Assembly (NCBI RefSeq): GCF_001956215.1 | Contig: NZ_MRTQ01000006.1 | Coordinates: 124,001-188,000, forward strand | DNA from: Paenibacillus sp. FSL R5-0490 | Lineage (GTDB): Bacteria; Bacillota; Bacilli; Bacillales; Cytobacillaceae | Direction of reading: 5' to 3' | DNA: 64,000 nt | Shown: positions 52,335 to 61,967 of the stretch, one piece after another | Layout of the letters: each line of letters begins with the position of its first letter | Position numbering within the stretch: position 1 is the first letter of the stretch | The notes under the pieces: generated by a model | What the model was told of the DNA's origin: nothing | The model's input: only the letters and a program-made list of their open reading frames with translations | Databases searched by the model: none | Position numbers and translations under genes: made by a program

Positions 52335-53750
52335 ATGAAAAAGATTTTAGGTACTGGGTTTTTCGTGTTTATTTTTGCGTTCTTTTTCGGCCAGTTAACC
52401 TTTGCGCAAAGCTCCGGCATTTCTTCAGGGGTTCCGGTGAAGGGAACTTTATCATCAGAGGAAGCTGAGAATACATATTATTTCTCAACGGATAAAGATG
52501 GGGAAGTTTATATAACGCTTGATGAAAGTACTGGCGGATTTTATTTGTATCTCTACAATGAGAATGGAAATAGAGTATCTTCGGATTATTTCAGCTCCCG
52601 CGGCGGAAAAGCGGTTATTGATAAAAAAATTCAAAAAGGGAGTTATTATATAGTAGTAAAGCCTTATAACTGGAATGGCATTTCCAGTGCCAGCTATAAA
52701 CTGAAAGCCACTTATTCTTCCAATATTAACCGCGATGCTTCCTCTTTCGAGCCAAATGATACGGTTGAAACAAGCCTGCCCGTAAAGTCAGGTGAGATTT
52801 ATCAGTCAACCAGCGAATCAAATATTGACCAGGATGTATACCAATTTACAACCAATAAAGACGGTGAGGTTTATCTAACTTTAGACGAAGCCGGCGGCGG
52901 ATACTATATGTATCTTTATGATGAGAATGGAAATAGAGAAACTTCGGATTATTTTAGCTCCAGCGGCGGTAAGAGCGTAATTAATAAGAAAGTCCAGCAG
53001 GGTACCTATTATGTGAAAATAATGCCGTATAACTGGAATGGCATCACTAGTGCCAAATATAGATTTAAAGCCACTTACCCTGGTTCCATTAACCGTAATA
53101 AATCTTCCTTTGAACCAAATGAAACCTTTGAGACGGCAATGCCGATCAATTCCGGGCAGAGCTACAGCTCCAGCAGTTATTCCAGCATTGATCAGGATAC
53201 CTACCAATTCACAACAAATCGTGATGGGAATGTCCGAATTGCCCTGGATAATGCAAAAGGCGGATTTTATATGTATCTTTATGATGTTAATGGAACCAGA
53301 GTAACCTCTGATTATTTCAGTTCTGCCGGCGGCACATCCGTTATCGATAGAGACCTGAAAAAAGGCACATACTATGTAAAGATATACCCTTATAACTGGA
53401 ACGGCATTACAAGTGCTTCCTATCGTTTGCATGCTTCGTTCCCGGCACCGGCAAATGCCTGTGACCGTTATAAAGGCGTTTCAAAGATCTGGTGGGATGG
53501 CATTGAGCTGAAGCCTGGCCAAATCGGACGGTTAATCGTAAAGAAAGACACAACATTATTTAAATTAAACGGTGAACAAAAGTCGCCTTCCCGCATCTTA
53601 AAAGCAGGCGAATTCTACCGCATTTATGCTTTTAAACCTGGAATGCTGAGCGTCGGCGGCGGATATTACGTGGACCGCGATTCAAAAGTTACGTATGAAA
53701 CTCCAAGCAAGGCAAAACTTGAAGCGGTTAGATGTATTCAGAACCGATAA
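52335..53750 (+). CDS. Secreted protein with three PPC domains and C-terminal GQIG module
   Basis: A 471-residue exported protein. Signal peptide to about 25; three tandem ~115-residue bacterial pre-peptidase C-terminal (PPC) beta domains (about 30-135, 145-255, 260-370), each ending with an YYxxVxPYNWNGIxSAxY motif; then a GQIG module (about 385-471; IWWDGIELKPGQIGRLIVKK, KVTYETPSKAKL). There is no catalytic domain, so it appears to be purely a binding or structural surface protein. The PPC repeats are closely similar to each other, indicating recent duplication. AGGAGG lies 12 nt before the ATG. Ends in a strong terminator. Confidence 0.88.
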   Translation: MKKILGTGFFVFIFAFFFGQLTFAQSSGISSGVPVKGTLSSEEAENTYYFSTDKDGEVYITLDESTGGFYLYLYNENGNRVSSDYFSSRGGKAVIDKKIQKGSYYIVVKPYNWNGISSASYKLKATYSSNINRDASSFEPNDTVETSLPVKSGEIYQSTSESNIDQDVYQFTTNKDGEVYLTLDEAGGGYYMYLYDENGNRETSDYFSSSGGKSVINKKVQQGTYYVKIMPYNWNGITSAKYRFKATYPGSINRNKSSFEPNETFETAMPINSGQSYSSSSYSSIDQDTYQFTTNRDGNVRIALDNAKGGFYMYLYDVNGTRVTSDYFSSAGGTSVIDRDLKKGTYYVKIYPYNWNGITSASYRLHASFPAPANACDRYKGVSKIWWDGIELKPGQIGRLIVKKDTTLFKLNGEQKSPSRILKAGEFYRIYAFKPGMLSVGGGYYVDRDSKVTYETPSKAKLEAVRCIQNR

Positions 53751-53763
53751 AGCGGTGTAAGCA

Positions 53764-53805
53764 AAGAAAGTCCTGCAGATTAAACTCTGCAGGACTTTCT
53801 TTTTG
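53764..53805 (+). terminator. Intrinsic terminator of the PPC/GQIG gene
   Basis: AGAAAGTCCTGCAG and CTGCAGGACTTTCT form a perfect 14-bp stem followed by TTTT. Confidence 0.9.
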
Positions 53806-53932
53806 GAAACATGGGCCGGTTCTTGTGTTTTGGAAACACGGGGACGGTTCTCGTGTTTTGTATTTTACTTGAAACACAAGAACCGTCCCTCTGTTTTTTT
53901 TACTTGAAACACAGGAACCGTCCCTCTGTTTT
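53805..53932. repeat. REP-like repeat cluster, four GGGACGGTTC units
   Basis: Two direct units (GGAAACATGGGCCGGTTCTT; GGAAACACGGGGACGGTTCT) and two inverted units (ACAAGAACCGTCCC; ACAGGAACCGTCCC). Such GGGACGGTTCT elements are, from my knowledge of Firmicutes genomes, REP-type repeats linked to Y1/RAYT transposases; no transposase is present here. The cluster fills the space between two convergent gene ends. Confidence 0.8.
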
Positions 53933-53953
53933 CCACTGTTTTCCACTGTTTTT

Positions 53954-55654
53954 TTAAATCTTAAATTTACTAATAGACTGCTGAAGTTCATCCGCCATAT
54001 CCGATAAGGAAGCGGCAGTTGCAGACATTTCCTCCATTGTTGCCAGCTGTTCCTGTGTGGCAGCAGAGATATCGTGTGTACCCGAAGCGGCCGCTTTTGT
54101 CGCTTCTTCTATCACATTGGATGACTGAACCATCTGAGCTGTCCCGGCAGAGATTTGCTGCGCTGCAATGGATACTTCATGAATCTGATTGGATGCATTT
54201 TCAGTAGAGTTCTGGATGTTTTCAAACGATTGGCCGGCAGTCGATACGATGTCGATGCCTTTCAGCACTTCCTTCTTAACAGAATCCATTGAACTGATCA
54301 TCATTCTGGTTTCTTCCTGAATCGTCTTAATGAGCTCCTCAATCTGCTTGGCTGAAGAGGAAGATTGATCAGCAAGTTTTCCTACCTCGCCTGCCACTAC
54401 TGCAAAGCCTCTTCCCTGCTCTCCGGCTCTTGCTGCTTCTATTGCGGCATTTAATGATAACAGGTTCGTCTGGGAAGCAATTGCAGTGATCACTTCAATA
54501 ATGCTGCCGATTTCGTCAGAACGGCGGCCTAACTGATTAGCGGAATGGACTAATTCTTCAGCGATTTTATTAATTGAATTCATTTGATATACTGCCTCTT
54601 TTACCGTAACACTTCCATCGTTTGCATTAGTTGCAGCCAGGATTGAAATGGAAGAAGCTTCTTGTGCACCCGCAGCCACCTGCTGGATGGCAGCCGTCAT
54701 TTCCTCTATAACCTGTGTCATTTTTTCAACACTGACCAGTTGATCCTCAGCACCGGATGACACTTCTTGTATGCTTGCCACAATATGCTCTGCTGCTTTA
54801 CTTGTATGTGTGGCACTAGCTGTCATTTCTTCTGAGGAAGATGCAAGCAATTCGGAGCTTTCCTGGATTTTGGCAATAACACTTCTAAGCCCCTTCATCA
54901 TACTGTTAAAAGAAGCGCCCAGCTGACCGATCTCATCTTTTGAAAAGGCGGTATATTCAGCCGTCAAATCTCCTTCTTCAGCTGCCTTCATTAATTCCTG
55001 CAAGTTCTTCACTTTAGGGACAATCAATTTATAAATAAAGAATCCAGTAAGGCCGCATATCAGAATGGCTAACCCAAGCAATCCCAGCATAATGTAAGAA
55101 GCAGCCTTAAATCCCTCTGTATTTGCTTCGTTTAAATCCTGTGCACGCTGATCATTATAGGCAGTCAATTCATCTATAATTGCCCCTATTTCACTGCGGA
55201 GAGGCTTGACACTATTGGTAAACATGGCATATGCCTCTTCATTCTTGCTGGATATGGCCAATTCTGAAGTTTCTCTTAGAGCTGCCGAATATTGTTCATT
55301 GAGTTCATGATAATTCTGCAGCTTCCCCATCACATAATCACTTCTGTTTTTTCCATAGTCTTCAATAATAATATTATTATCAGTCTGATTCGTTTCGATA
55401 TTTTCCACTAGTTTCTTTGTGCGTTCCGGATCGTTTGTTACCATCATTTCCATAATATATGTATCGATCTTCCGGTTATTGATCTGGACTGTCTCCATCT
55501 GCTTTATGGGAATGAGCCTCTCTTTATACATTGTTTCAGTATTTCCGGCCATACGTTCCATATAAAGGAAGCCTGTTAATCCAACTCCGGCTATGAAGAG
55601 CATTGAAACAAATATTAAGACTAAAAGTTTATTGCCAATTCTGATATTTTTCAC
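53954..55654 (-). CDS. Methyl-accepting chemotaxis protein
   Basis: A 566-residue transmembrane chemoreceptor: TM1 (about 9-30), extracellular four-helix-bundle sensor (MCP_N/4HB type, about 31-190), TM2 (about 191-211), HAMP domain (about 212-265, [17 protein letters not shown]) and a signalling domain with the conserved hairpin tip ([40 protein letters not shown]). GTG start at 55654 with GGGAGG 7 nt upstream. No CheW-binding anomaly seen. The ligand is unknown. Confidence 0.95.
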   Translation of the reverse strand: MKNIRIGNKLLVLIFVSMLFIAGVGLTGFLYMERMAGNTETMYKERLIPIKQMETVQINNRKIDTYIMEMMVTNDPERTKKLVENIETNQTDNNIIIEDYGKNRSDYVMGKLQNYHELNEQYSAALRETSELAISSKNEEAYAMFTNSVKPLRSEIGAIIDELTAYNDQRAQDLNEANTEGFKAASYIMLGLLGLAILICGLTGFFIYKLIVPKVKNLQELMKAAEEGDLTAEYTAFSKDEIGQLGASFNSMMKGLRSVIAKIQESSELLASSSEEMTASATHTSKAAEHIVASIQEVSSGAEDQLVSVEKMTQVIEEMTAAIQQVAAGAQEASSISILAATNANDGSVTVKEAVYQMNSINKIAEELVHSANQLGRRSDEIGSIIEVITAIASQTNLLSLNAAIEAARAGEQGRGFAVVAGEVGKLADQSSSSAKQIEELIKTIQEETRMMISSMDSVKKEVLKGIDIVSTAGQSFENIQNSTENASNQIHEVSIAAQQISAGTAQMVQSSNVIEEATKAAASGTHDISAATQEQLATMEEMSATAASLSDMADELQQSISKFKI

Positions 55655-55865
55655 ATGTAAACCTCCCTGTGTGTCATAAAATTAGTCCTTTATCCCTATA
55701 TATACTTTACAATATTAATCATTTTTCGTTTTTTACATTCAGGCATGAGAGGTACAAAAACAGGCTATTTAGCCCAAAATCTCGGCATAATATGCCATAT
55801 TTCGTACATTAGGCAACTCTCCGGATTTACTGAAAAAGGATACATTTATCAGGTAAAAGAAAACA

Positions 55866-55897
55866 AAAAGAGAATGGACACAGCCATTCTCTTTGAG
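55866..55897 (-). terminator. Intrinsic terminator of the PAS-GGDEF gene
   Basis: AGAGAATGG and CCATTCTCT form a stem on the minus strand followed by TTTTGTTTTC. Confidence 0.8.
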
Positions 55898-55912
55898 ATT
55901 ATTAACAAAATT

Positions 55913-58579
55913 TCATCCATAAACTCCGCATACCTTCACACCATTCCGTCCACACCTCTTCGCCTCATAAAGGGCAGAATCCGCGCTTTTCAGAAGCTCT
56001 CTGTAAGAAGCACCATCATGAGGATAAAGAGATATGCCAATGCTTGAAGTGGTATGGAATTCATATTCGCCGATGACCCAAGGATCCTGCAGCTTCATAA
56101 GAATCCGTTCGGCAATCATGGCGGCATCTCCCACATCATTCAATTCCGGCAGCAGAATGGTAAATTCATCTCCGCCTTGGCGGGCAAGCGTATCACTTTC
56201 CCGCAGGCAGCTTTTCACTCTTTCAGAAAATTGCTGAAGCAGTGCGTCCCCTACATCATGGCCCAGTGTATCATTGATGTGTTTAAATTTATCCAGGTCC
56301 AGGTACATGATCGCCAGTTTCCGTCCGTAGCGCTTTGCTTCTTTCAGGGCTTGTTCAGCCCGCTCCTGGAACAGACTTCTGTTTGGCAGGCCGGTAAGCG
56401 TATCATGGAACGCCATATAACTTAGTTTTTCTTCAAGCATTCTTCTTTCAGACACATCCCTGGAAACCACCTGGAGGTACAGTACTTGTCCTCCCTCGTT
56501 TACGACTGGTTTTCCATGCGCTTCCACCCAAATCCAATATCCAGTGGCATGTTTGAATCGGAACTCTGCCACCTGGCTTTCCTTTGTCGTGATTGCTTTG
56601 ACAAATTGGTTTTCCACATTCATGCGGTCTTCAGGGTGAACAAGGTCAAAGGCCAGCTGATTCACCAACGATTGCGGCGGAAAGCCGAGAATCGTTTCAT
56701 ACGATGGCGAAGCATATGTTATCCTGCCTCCCGTATCGATTGTAGTCACTAAATCGGTCATATTGTCTGCTATGAGCCTGTACTGCTCCTCACTTTTTTT
56801 CATGGCCAATTCCGCTCTTTTTCTTCTGGAAATATCCTGCACCATCATGAGCACAGCAGGATCGCCCTCATGCTCCAGGAATATTCCTGTCACCTGAACA
56901 TCAATCACCTCTCCGTCGAACCTGATGACTTTCTCCTCTGCCGGAGGAATGGGTTCGCCCGATTCCCTGAGTTCTTCAATACGCTTCCGGACCATATCAG
57001 CTGATTCCTTATGCGCAAAGTCAAGGACAGATCTCCCCATTAATTCATCAAGTGAAGAAGCGCCCAGCAATTCGATGCAGGCCGGATTGGCATACTGAAT
57101 CTTCCCTTGTTTATGGACCACAATGCCTTCAGGAGAATGTTCAACCAGCCGGCGATATCTTTTTTCACTACTTTTCAATTCATTCAGTATTCTTTTACGG
57201 TTGGTTATATCTTTGAATTCTGTCAATGTGGCCCATTTGCCATCATATTTAAGGGAGACAGAACCGACTTCAGCGTCGAAGACCGATCCGTCCCTGCGGA
57301 GCAGCTGAATTTCTGTAAAAGGAATCGTCCGGCCTTTGGCTGCCGTTAAAATCCTTCCCTTTGTTTCATCATGAAAATCGGGATGAATATAGGAAAAAAT
57401 AGACTGTCCCATGAAATCATCAGTCATCAGCGAATCTGCAGCAGCCTGATTGGCATAAAGAATCTCCCCCTCATGATGAATGACAATTCCGAGCGGAGAC
57501 AGTTCGACAATCTTTCTGTTTCTTTCTTCGCTTTCGATCAGGGCTTTCTGAGCTTTCTGTTCTTCCGTTAAATCCAGAGCAATCCCATAAACCCCAAGGA
57601 TCTTTCCGCCTGCAATGATTGGCACTTTTGTCACCAGCAAAGGGACTCGGTCTCCTGTCTTTTGAATGACTGCGCACCTGTACTGCAGCGTGTTCCCCTT
57701 CACAGCTTCTGCAAATTTCGCTTTACTTTGCACCAGGCAATCCGGAGCAACCAGTTCCTCAAAAGAGATGCCGCGAAGCTCATCCTGTGAATATCCGGTC
57801 ACCCTTTCGAAGGCAGGATTCGCCTTGATAAAGGCACCATTTACATCCATTGAAAAAATAGAATCATGATTATACTTAAATAAAGATTTATATTTTTCCT
57901 GGCTGATTTTCAAGGCTTCCTCAGCCTGTTTTTGTTCAGTAATATCATTCCGGATGGAAACATACCGATAAGGCTTCCCCTGCTTATTCAGAAAAGGAAC
58001 AATCGTTGTATGCACCCAATAATGGCTGCCATCCTTTGCACGGTTGAGCACCTCTCCGCGCCAGGTGTTCCCCATTCCGATCGTCTTCCACATCTCTTTG
58101 AAAAAGTCTTTGGAATGATAACTGGAATTTAAGATGCGGTGGTCCTGACCAATCAGATCTTCCCTTGCATACCCGGAAATTTCACAGAATGTATCATTTA
58201 CGAATTGAATGATGCCTCTTTGGTCAGTGATGGCGATGATCGAAGAATCATTCAGCGCCCGGTTAACATCACTTAACTCTTCAAGTGACTCCTGCAGAGC
58301 CCTCTCACTCTCAGCTAAGGCATTTTTTATCATTCTCTTATCCTTATTATTGCCTCTTGACGCAATAAAAAAGATCAGAATGGATGTTACAAAAACATAT
58401 ATGGTTTTCTTTACGGTCAGAAGAACGGGAAGCATGTCAGAGTGGGCAAACAGACTTTCAATAATTGAATCGGAGAATACTATCCATATAATAACGAACA
58501 AGGAGTAAAAACTGGTCATCATGAATGGAAATCGGTTAGCAGCAATAAACAGCCTGAACTGTTCTTTGATTATAGACAT
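55913..58579 (-). CDS. Multi-PAS membrane diguanylate cyclase
   Basis: An 888-residue protein with two N-terminal membrane helices (about 15-35 and 50-68), about five PAS domains with PAC segments in series (about 90-215, 220-340, 345-460, 465-580, 590-710; e.g. GYSQDELRGISFEELV, YRLIADNMTDLVTTIDTG) and a C-terminal GGDEF domain (about 715-880) with DTLTGLPNRSLFQERA and an intact GGDEF motif (ARQGGDEFTILLPE). It ends after GGDEF; there is no EAL domain. It should produce c-di-GMP in response to signals sensed by the PAS domains. Second active cyclase in the window. Confidence 0.94.
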   Translation of the reverse strand: MSIIKEQFRLFIAANRFPFMMTSFYSLFVIIWIVFSDSIIESLFAHSDMLPVLLTVKKTIYVFVTSILIFFIASRGNNKDKRMIKNALAESERALQESLEELSDVNRALNDSSIIAITDQRGIIQFVNDTFCEISGYAREDLIGQDHRILNSSYHSKDFFKEMWKTIGMGNTWRGEVLNRAKDGSHYWVHTTIVPFLNKQGKPYRYVSIRNDITEQKQAEEALKISQEKYKSLFKYNHDSIFSMDVNGAFIKANPAFERVTGYSQDELRGISFEELVAPDCLVQSKAKFAEAVKGNTLQYRCAVIQKTGDRVPLLVTKVPIIAGGKILGVYGIALDLTEEQKAQKALIESEERNRKIVELSPLGIVIHHEGEILYANQAAADSLMTDDFMGQSIFSYIHPDFHDETKGRILTAAKGRTIPFTEIQLLRRDGSVFDAEVGSVSLKYDGKWATLTEFKDITNRKRILNELKSSEKRYRRLVEHSPEGIVVHKQGKIQYANPACIELLGASSLDELMGRSVLDFAHKESADMVRKRIEELRESGEPIPPAEEKVIRFDGEVIDVQVTGIFLEHEGDPAVLMMVQDISRRKRAELAMKKSEEQYRLIADNMTDLVTTIDTGGRITYASPSYETILGFPPQSLVNQLAFDLVHPEDRMNVENQFVKAITTKESQVAEFRFKHATGYWIWVEAHGKPVVNEGGQVLYLQVVSRDVSERRMLEEKLSYMAFHDTLTGLPNRSLFQERAEQALKEAKRYGRKLAIMYLDLDKFKHINDTLGHDVGDALLQQFSERVKSCLRESDTLARQGGDEFTILLPELNDVGDAAMIAERILMKLQDPWVIGEYEFHTTSSIGISLYPHDGASYRELLKSADSALYEAKRCGRNGVKVCGVYG

Positions 58580-58884
58580 CTTTCAGAATGCCTCCTTTTA
58601 AATAGGAAAATCGACACAAATATTCTAATGAGACATTATATCAAACCAGCCTAAAGGATCTATTAAAATTCAGCTTCTATCAGTTCAATAATAGAACATA
58701 TAAAGTCTAAATCTCCGCATTTCAAACTCAAAATCTGCCATTCTAAGCAAATGGACCCGTTTCAACCCCTTCAAATTTTCAACAAGGTGAAAACTTGGCA
58801 CTTCACACACCATTAAAATATAGTAATATATTCATATACTAGTATTTTTTACTAAATTACTTCTACACGAAAGGTAGATTCCCT

Positions 58885-60552
58885 ATGTCAGCAGGACAGG
58901 CAATTGAGGTATTAAATCACGCGGCCTTCAGTGATGAACTTCCCCCTTCGCAAAACCTTATGAAGCAGTATGAAAAGATGATTGTCACAACACTGCTGCG
59001 TTCTTTTGCACTGGATTTTTTAATCAAAGATCAGAATGGCGGGAATGTGGACACACCATTGACAGCGAGAAAATACGGTTTGAAGGATGAAGAGGCACAA
59101 AAGCGCTACGATTCCAAAAATCGCGGCGATTATTCGGACAAGAACGTAAAAAAGCAATACCACAGCAATAACTTCATAGACCGAAACAGGGAAGCTTCCG
59201 AATTAAAAAAGCAAGGGAAACTTTTTGACGCCTATACAGGACAGAAGATTGCCCCAAACGGAAAATATGACCTGGATCATACCATTTCTGCAAAAGAAAT
59301 TCATGATGATCGAGCCGTATACCTGGCAAATTTAAACGGTGCGGATTTAGCGGTTGCGGATACAAACCTAAATCATACAAACCAGTCCATTAACCGCGCA
59401 AAAGGCAAAAAAACAATGGATCAGTTTTTAGATGATTTGAACAAGAAACAAGGCGAATACGAATCCCGGATCAGCCAGCTAAAAAAGCAGGAGAGCTTAA
59501 CAGATAAAGAGCGAAAAGAATTAAACAAGCTGACGAATTTAAGCCAGGCTAATGCAGAAAAAATGAAGGAAGCCGATGCAAATTCCCGGAAAGAGTACAA
59601 TAAAACCATTACGAAAGCATATTTAAGCGACAAAAAGACCTATATTAATGCCGGAAAAGATGCACTGAATACCGGATGGAAAATGGGCGCCCGCCAAACG
59701 CTTGGTCTGATCCTGGCTGAAGTTTGGATCATTGCCCGCCAGCGGTTCCCTCTAATCATGGAGAAAATGAAAGAGAAATTTTCACTAAAGGAATTCCTAT
59801 TGGAAGCGGCCGGGACTTTTAAGGAAGCTTTTCAGGCAGTGAAGGAGAAGTTCAAAGAGCTGATTGCTGCTTTTGCAAACGGCATGTTGGCAGGAATTCT
59901 TTCCTCTATATCAACATTTATCATCAATTTCTTCACGGGAACAGCCAAGCACGCAGTGAAAATGATCAGGGAGTTCTGGGGCAGTATTACCCAAATTTTT
60001 GACCTCCTGGTATTTAACCGCCAAAACCTTTCCCCGGGAGAATTAGCACGGGAAATTTCAAAGGTGATCGGCTTAGCGGCAGCCGTGCTTGCCGGAACAC
60101 TTGTGGCAGAAAGGCTTGAAAGCACAGGCATCGGCGATCTTCCTGTCATAGGAGAAGCATTGACCATTTTCTTAAGCGGTCTCACAACCGGCGTCATCAG
60201 CATTTCACTTGTGTACTTCATTGACCATTCAAAAGAAATTCAGAAACTGGTAAAATTCCTGGATGGATTTGCTGACCAGCTGGAATTAAAAAGGCAGTAC
60301 TATGCAGAGCTCAATGAACAAATAAAACAAAAAGTAAGCGAGTTATCCAGCCTCCCGATCGATCAGCTGAATAAACAATTAGCAAATGTTCAGATGCTGA
60401 CACAGCAAATGAAGCTGGCTGACACTGATGATGAGCTGAACGAGATTGTGACTAAAACAATAAGAACGATGGGCCTTGATTTGCCATATCAGGACCGTGA
60501 AGGCTTAAAGCAATTCATGCAGGATAAACAGGCTGTATTACATTTTGAATAG
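58885..60552 (+). CDS. HNH-nuclease-like protein with membrane-spanning C-terminal half
   Basis: A 555-residue protein of unrecognised family. Residues about 112-182 resemble a cysteine-free HNH endonuclease: FDAYTGQKI, the catalytic-type YDLDHTISAKEIHDD (Asp131-His132) and NHTNQSINRAKGKKTMDQF (Asn170). A coiled coil follows (about 180-245). The C-terminal half has hydrophobic segments at about 270-285, 333-350, 393-408 and 425-446, suggesting membrane insertion, then a helical tail. ATG 58885 with AAAGGTAG upstream. The next gene starts 11 nt later, so the two form an operon. A nuclease fused to a membrane part is seen in some defence effectors and toxins, but no such role is shown here. Confidence 0.7.
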   Translation: MSAGQAIEVLNHAAFSDELPPSQNLMKQYEKMIVTTLLRSFALDFLIKDQNGGNVDTPLTARKYGLKDEEAQKRYDSKNRGDYSDKNVKKQYHSNNFIDRNREASELKKQGKLFDAYTGQKIAPNGKYDLDHTISAKEIHDDRAVYLANLNGADLAVADTNLNHTNQSINRAKGKKTMDQFLDDLNKKQGEYESRISQLKKQESLTDKERKELNKLTNLSQANAEKMKEADANSRKEYNKTITKAYLSDKKTYINAGKDALNTGWKMGARQTLGLILAEVWIIARQRFPLIMEKMKEKFSLKEFLLEAAGTFKEAFQAVKEKFKELIAAFANGMLAGILSSISTFIINFFTGTAKHAVKMIREFWGSITQIFDLLVFNRQNLSPGELAREISKVIGLAAAVLAGTLVAERLESTGIGDLPVIGEALTIFLSGLTTGVISISLVYFIDHSKEIQKLVKFLDGFADQLELKRQYYAELNEQIKQKVSELSSLPIDQLNKQLANVQMLTQQMKLADTDDELNEIVTKTIRTMGLDLPYQDREGLKQFMQDKQAVLHFE

Positions 60553-60563
60553 GAGTTTCAGCT

Positions 60564-61781
60564 ATGGGGTTATTTGATAAGTTACGGGATTTAAAATTGG
60601 ATGTAGAAATTAAAGCATCAGAGATTCGTTATTCTGTCGGTGATAAATTTGATGATGTCAAATACTATGTTGGGGATAAAGTCGACGATGTGAAATACTT
60701 TGTTGAAGACAAAGCAGATGATGTGAAGTATTTTGTTGAAGATAAAGTGGATGATGTCAAATATTTTGTTGGAGACAAAGTGGATGATGTCAAATTCTTT
60801 GTTGAGGATAAAGTCGATGATGTAAAGTATTTTGTTGGGGATAAAACCGATGACCTGAAGTACTTCGTCGCTGACAAAGCCGAAGATCTAAAAGATCTCG
60901 CGGAGGATAAACTGAAAATCAAATCAAAAGGCGATGTGGCTGAAGCTGTATCTTATGTGCTGTTCCCGCAGCAGATCCCTTTAAAATTGATCATGAGTTC
61001 TTTCGGAAAAAATGCAGCCGCTAATATCCAGTCAAAAAATGATCAGTTAGCCGGACGGGTTAAAATACTCGAAGACCTGCAAAGCCACGGTGCGGAACTG
61101 GAGAAAAAAATACAGCATCAATTTTCCGAGATTCAATCTGTCAGCGCCCAGCTCCAGGACCAGCTGAAATTTTTTGCGGAATGCTTTGAGCGGATACATA
61201 ATCGGCCAACTTACGGAATTAAGGAATCAAATGGCCTGATTTCGTTTGACAAGGGCTTCGATACACCTGTATTAATGGCGGACTTCGCCAGGTTTGATGA
61301 ATATTTGGTGAATCTTTATGAGGAAAATGCCGGCATCCTGCAAGGCTTGCTGCGCACCCCTGTATTTGCGGCCATATTGAAATTCCGAGAAAAAACGCTG
61401 ATGAACAAAATCGATAATGTTCGCTCAGAAGTAAATGAGTGCATTAAAAGCATGAGACCCCTGGTACAATACTTAAACCAGCTGAACCTGACATCAGCCA
61501 AAATGGGCATAGAACTGAAGGCACTCGATTCCACCTTTAGCCAGCAGGTTCAAAAGCTTTCTGCCATAGTGGATGAAAAAACGGATTTTAAACAATTCAG
61601 CCAAAACGACATGACTGTTCTGGACACTGCTATTAAGCTGGTCCAAATCATTGTATCGCTTCTCAACACACACCTATTTAATGTTAAGGAAGTGTCAGAA
61701 CAAGGACTTGCTAAAGTAAATTCAGCTGAAGTTCTTATGCTCGTAGCAGAATCTGAAAAAATGAGACAGCAGGGAAACTAG
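60564..61781 (+). CDS. Protein with eight 11-residue amphipathic repeats and helical C-terminal domain
   Basis: A 405-residue protein of unrecognised family, second gene of the operon with the HNH-like protein (RBS AGGAG). Residues 25-112 are eight tandem 11-mers of consensus VGDKVDDVKYF with alternating VGDK and VEDK. This period matches 11-mer amphipathic helices (as in synuclein, perilipin and LEA proteins), with hydrophobic V, V, Y, F on one face and Asp/Lys elsewhere, so membrane-surface binding is likely (inference). The rest (about 130-405) is helical with a coiled-coil stretch (ILEDLQSHGAELEKKIQHQF). The stop codon lies inside a REP-like repeat. Confidence 0.72.
   Translation: MGLFDKLRDLKLDVEIKASEIRYSVGDKFDDVKYYVGDKVDDVKYFVEDKADDVKYFVEDKVDDVKYFVGDKVDDVKFFVEDKVDDVKYFVGDKTDDLKYFVADKAEDLKDLAEDKLKIKSKGDVAEAVSYVLFPQQIPLKLIMSSFGKNAAANIQSKNDQLAGRVKILEDLQSHGAELEKKIQHQFSEIQSVSAQLQDQLKFFAECFERIHNRPTYGIKESNGLISFDKGFDTPVLMADFARFDEYLVNLYEENAGILQGLLRTPVFAAILKFREKTLMNKIDNVRSEVNECIKSMRPLVQYLNQLNLTSAKMGIELKALDSTFSQQVQKLSAIVDEKTDFKQFSQNDMTVLDTAIKLVQIIVSLLNTHLFNVKEVSEQGLAKVNSAEVLMLVAESEKMRQQGN
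60636..60899 (+). repeat. In-frame 33-bp tandem repeat (8 copies)
   Basis: Eight 33-bp units encoding VGDKxDDVKYF-type 11-mers. Nucleotide divergence between units is mostly synonymous or conservative, suggesting selection on the protein repeat; the length may vary between strains by unit gain and loss. Confidence 0.85.
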
Positions 61782-61802
61782 GGGACGGTTCCCGCGTTTC
61801 CC
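61772..61802 (+). repeat. REP-like unit spanning the stop codon of the 11-mer repeat gene
   Basis: GGGAAACTAGGGGACGGTTC followed by CCGCGTTTCCC: the same element as at 53805-53932. It supplies the TAG stop at 61779-61781. Confidence 0.65.
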
Positions 61803-61883
61803 TCTGACTCCCAAGAACCTCAGCTGTAATCTTCAGATAGGCGGCGCAAGGAAAACACGGTCTCTGCAACTGACGCTCCCACT

Positions 61884-61905
61884 TTCAATCAAACGTTTGA
61901 TTGAA
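61884..61905. promoter_or_regulatory. 22-bp perfect palindrome sharing the TCAATCAAACGTTTGATTGA core
   Basis: Third copy of the palindrome, in the 186-bp gap between convergent genes. No T-tail follows, so it is not an obvious terminator. Confidence 0.5.
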
Positions 61906-61967
61906 TTCAAGAATATAATACTTTAAGCCTGCAGAAAGAGTATTAAGGATTTATTAATTTGATGGTT

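Noticed and set aside
60665..60922. 85-codon minus-strand ORF opposite the 11-mer repeats
   Set aside because: A mirror of the 33-bp repeat (serine/threonine-rich repeat), without RBS, fully inside a well-supported gene.
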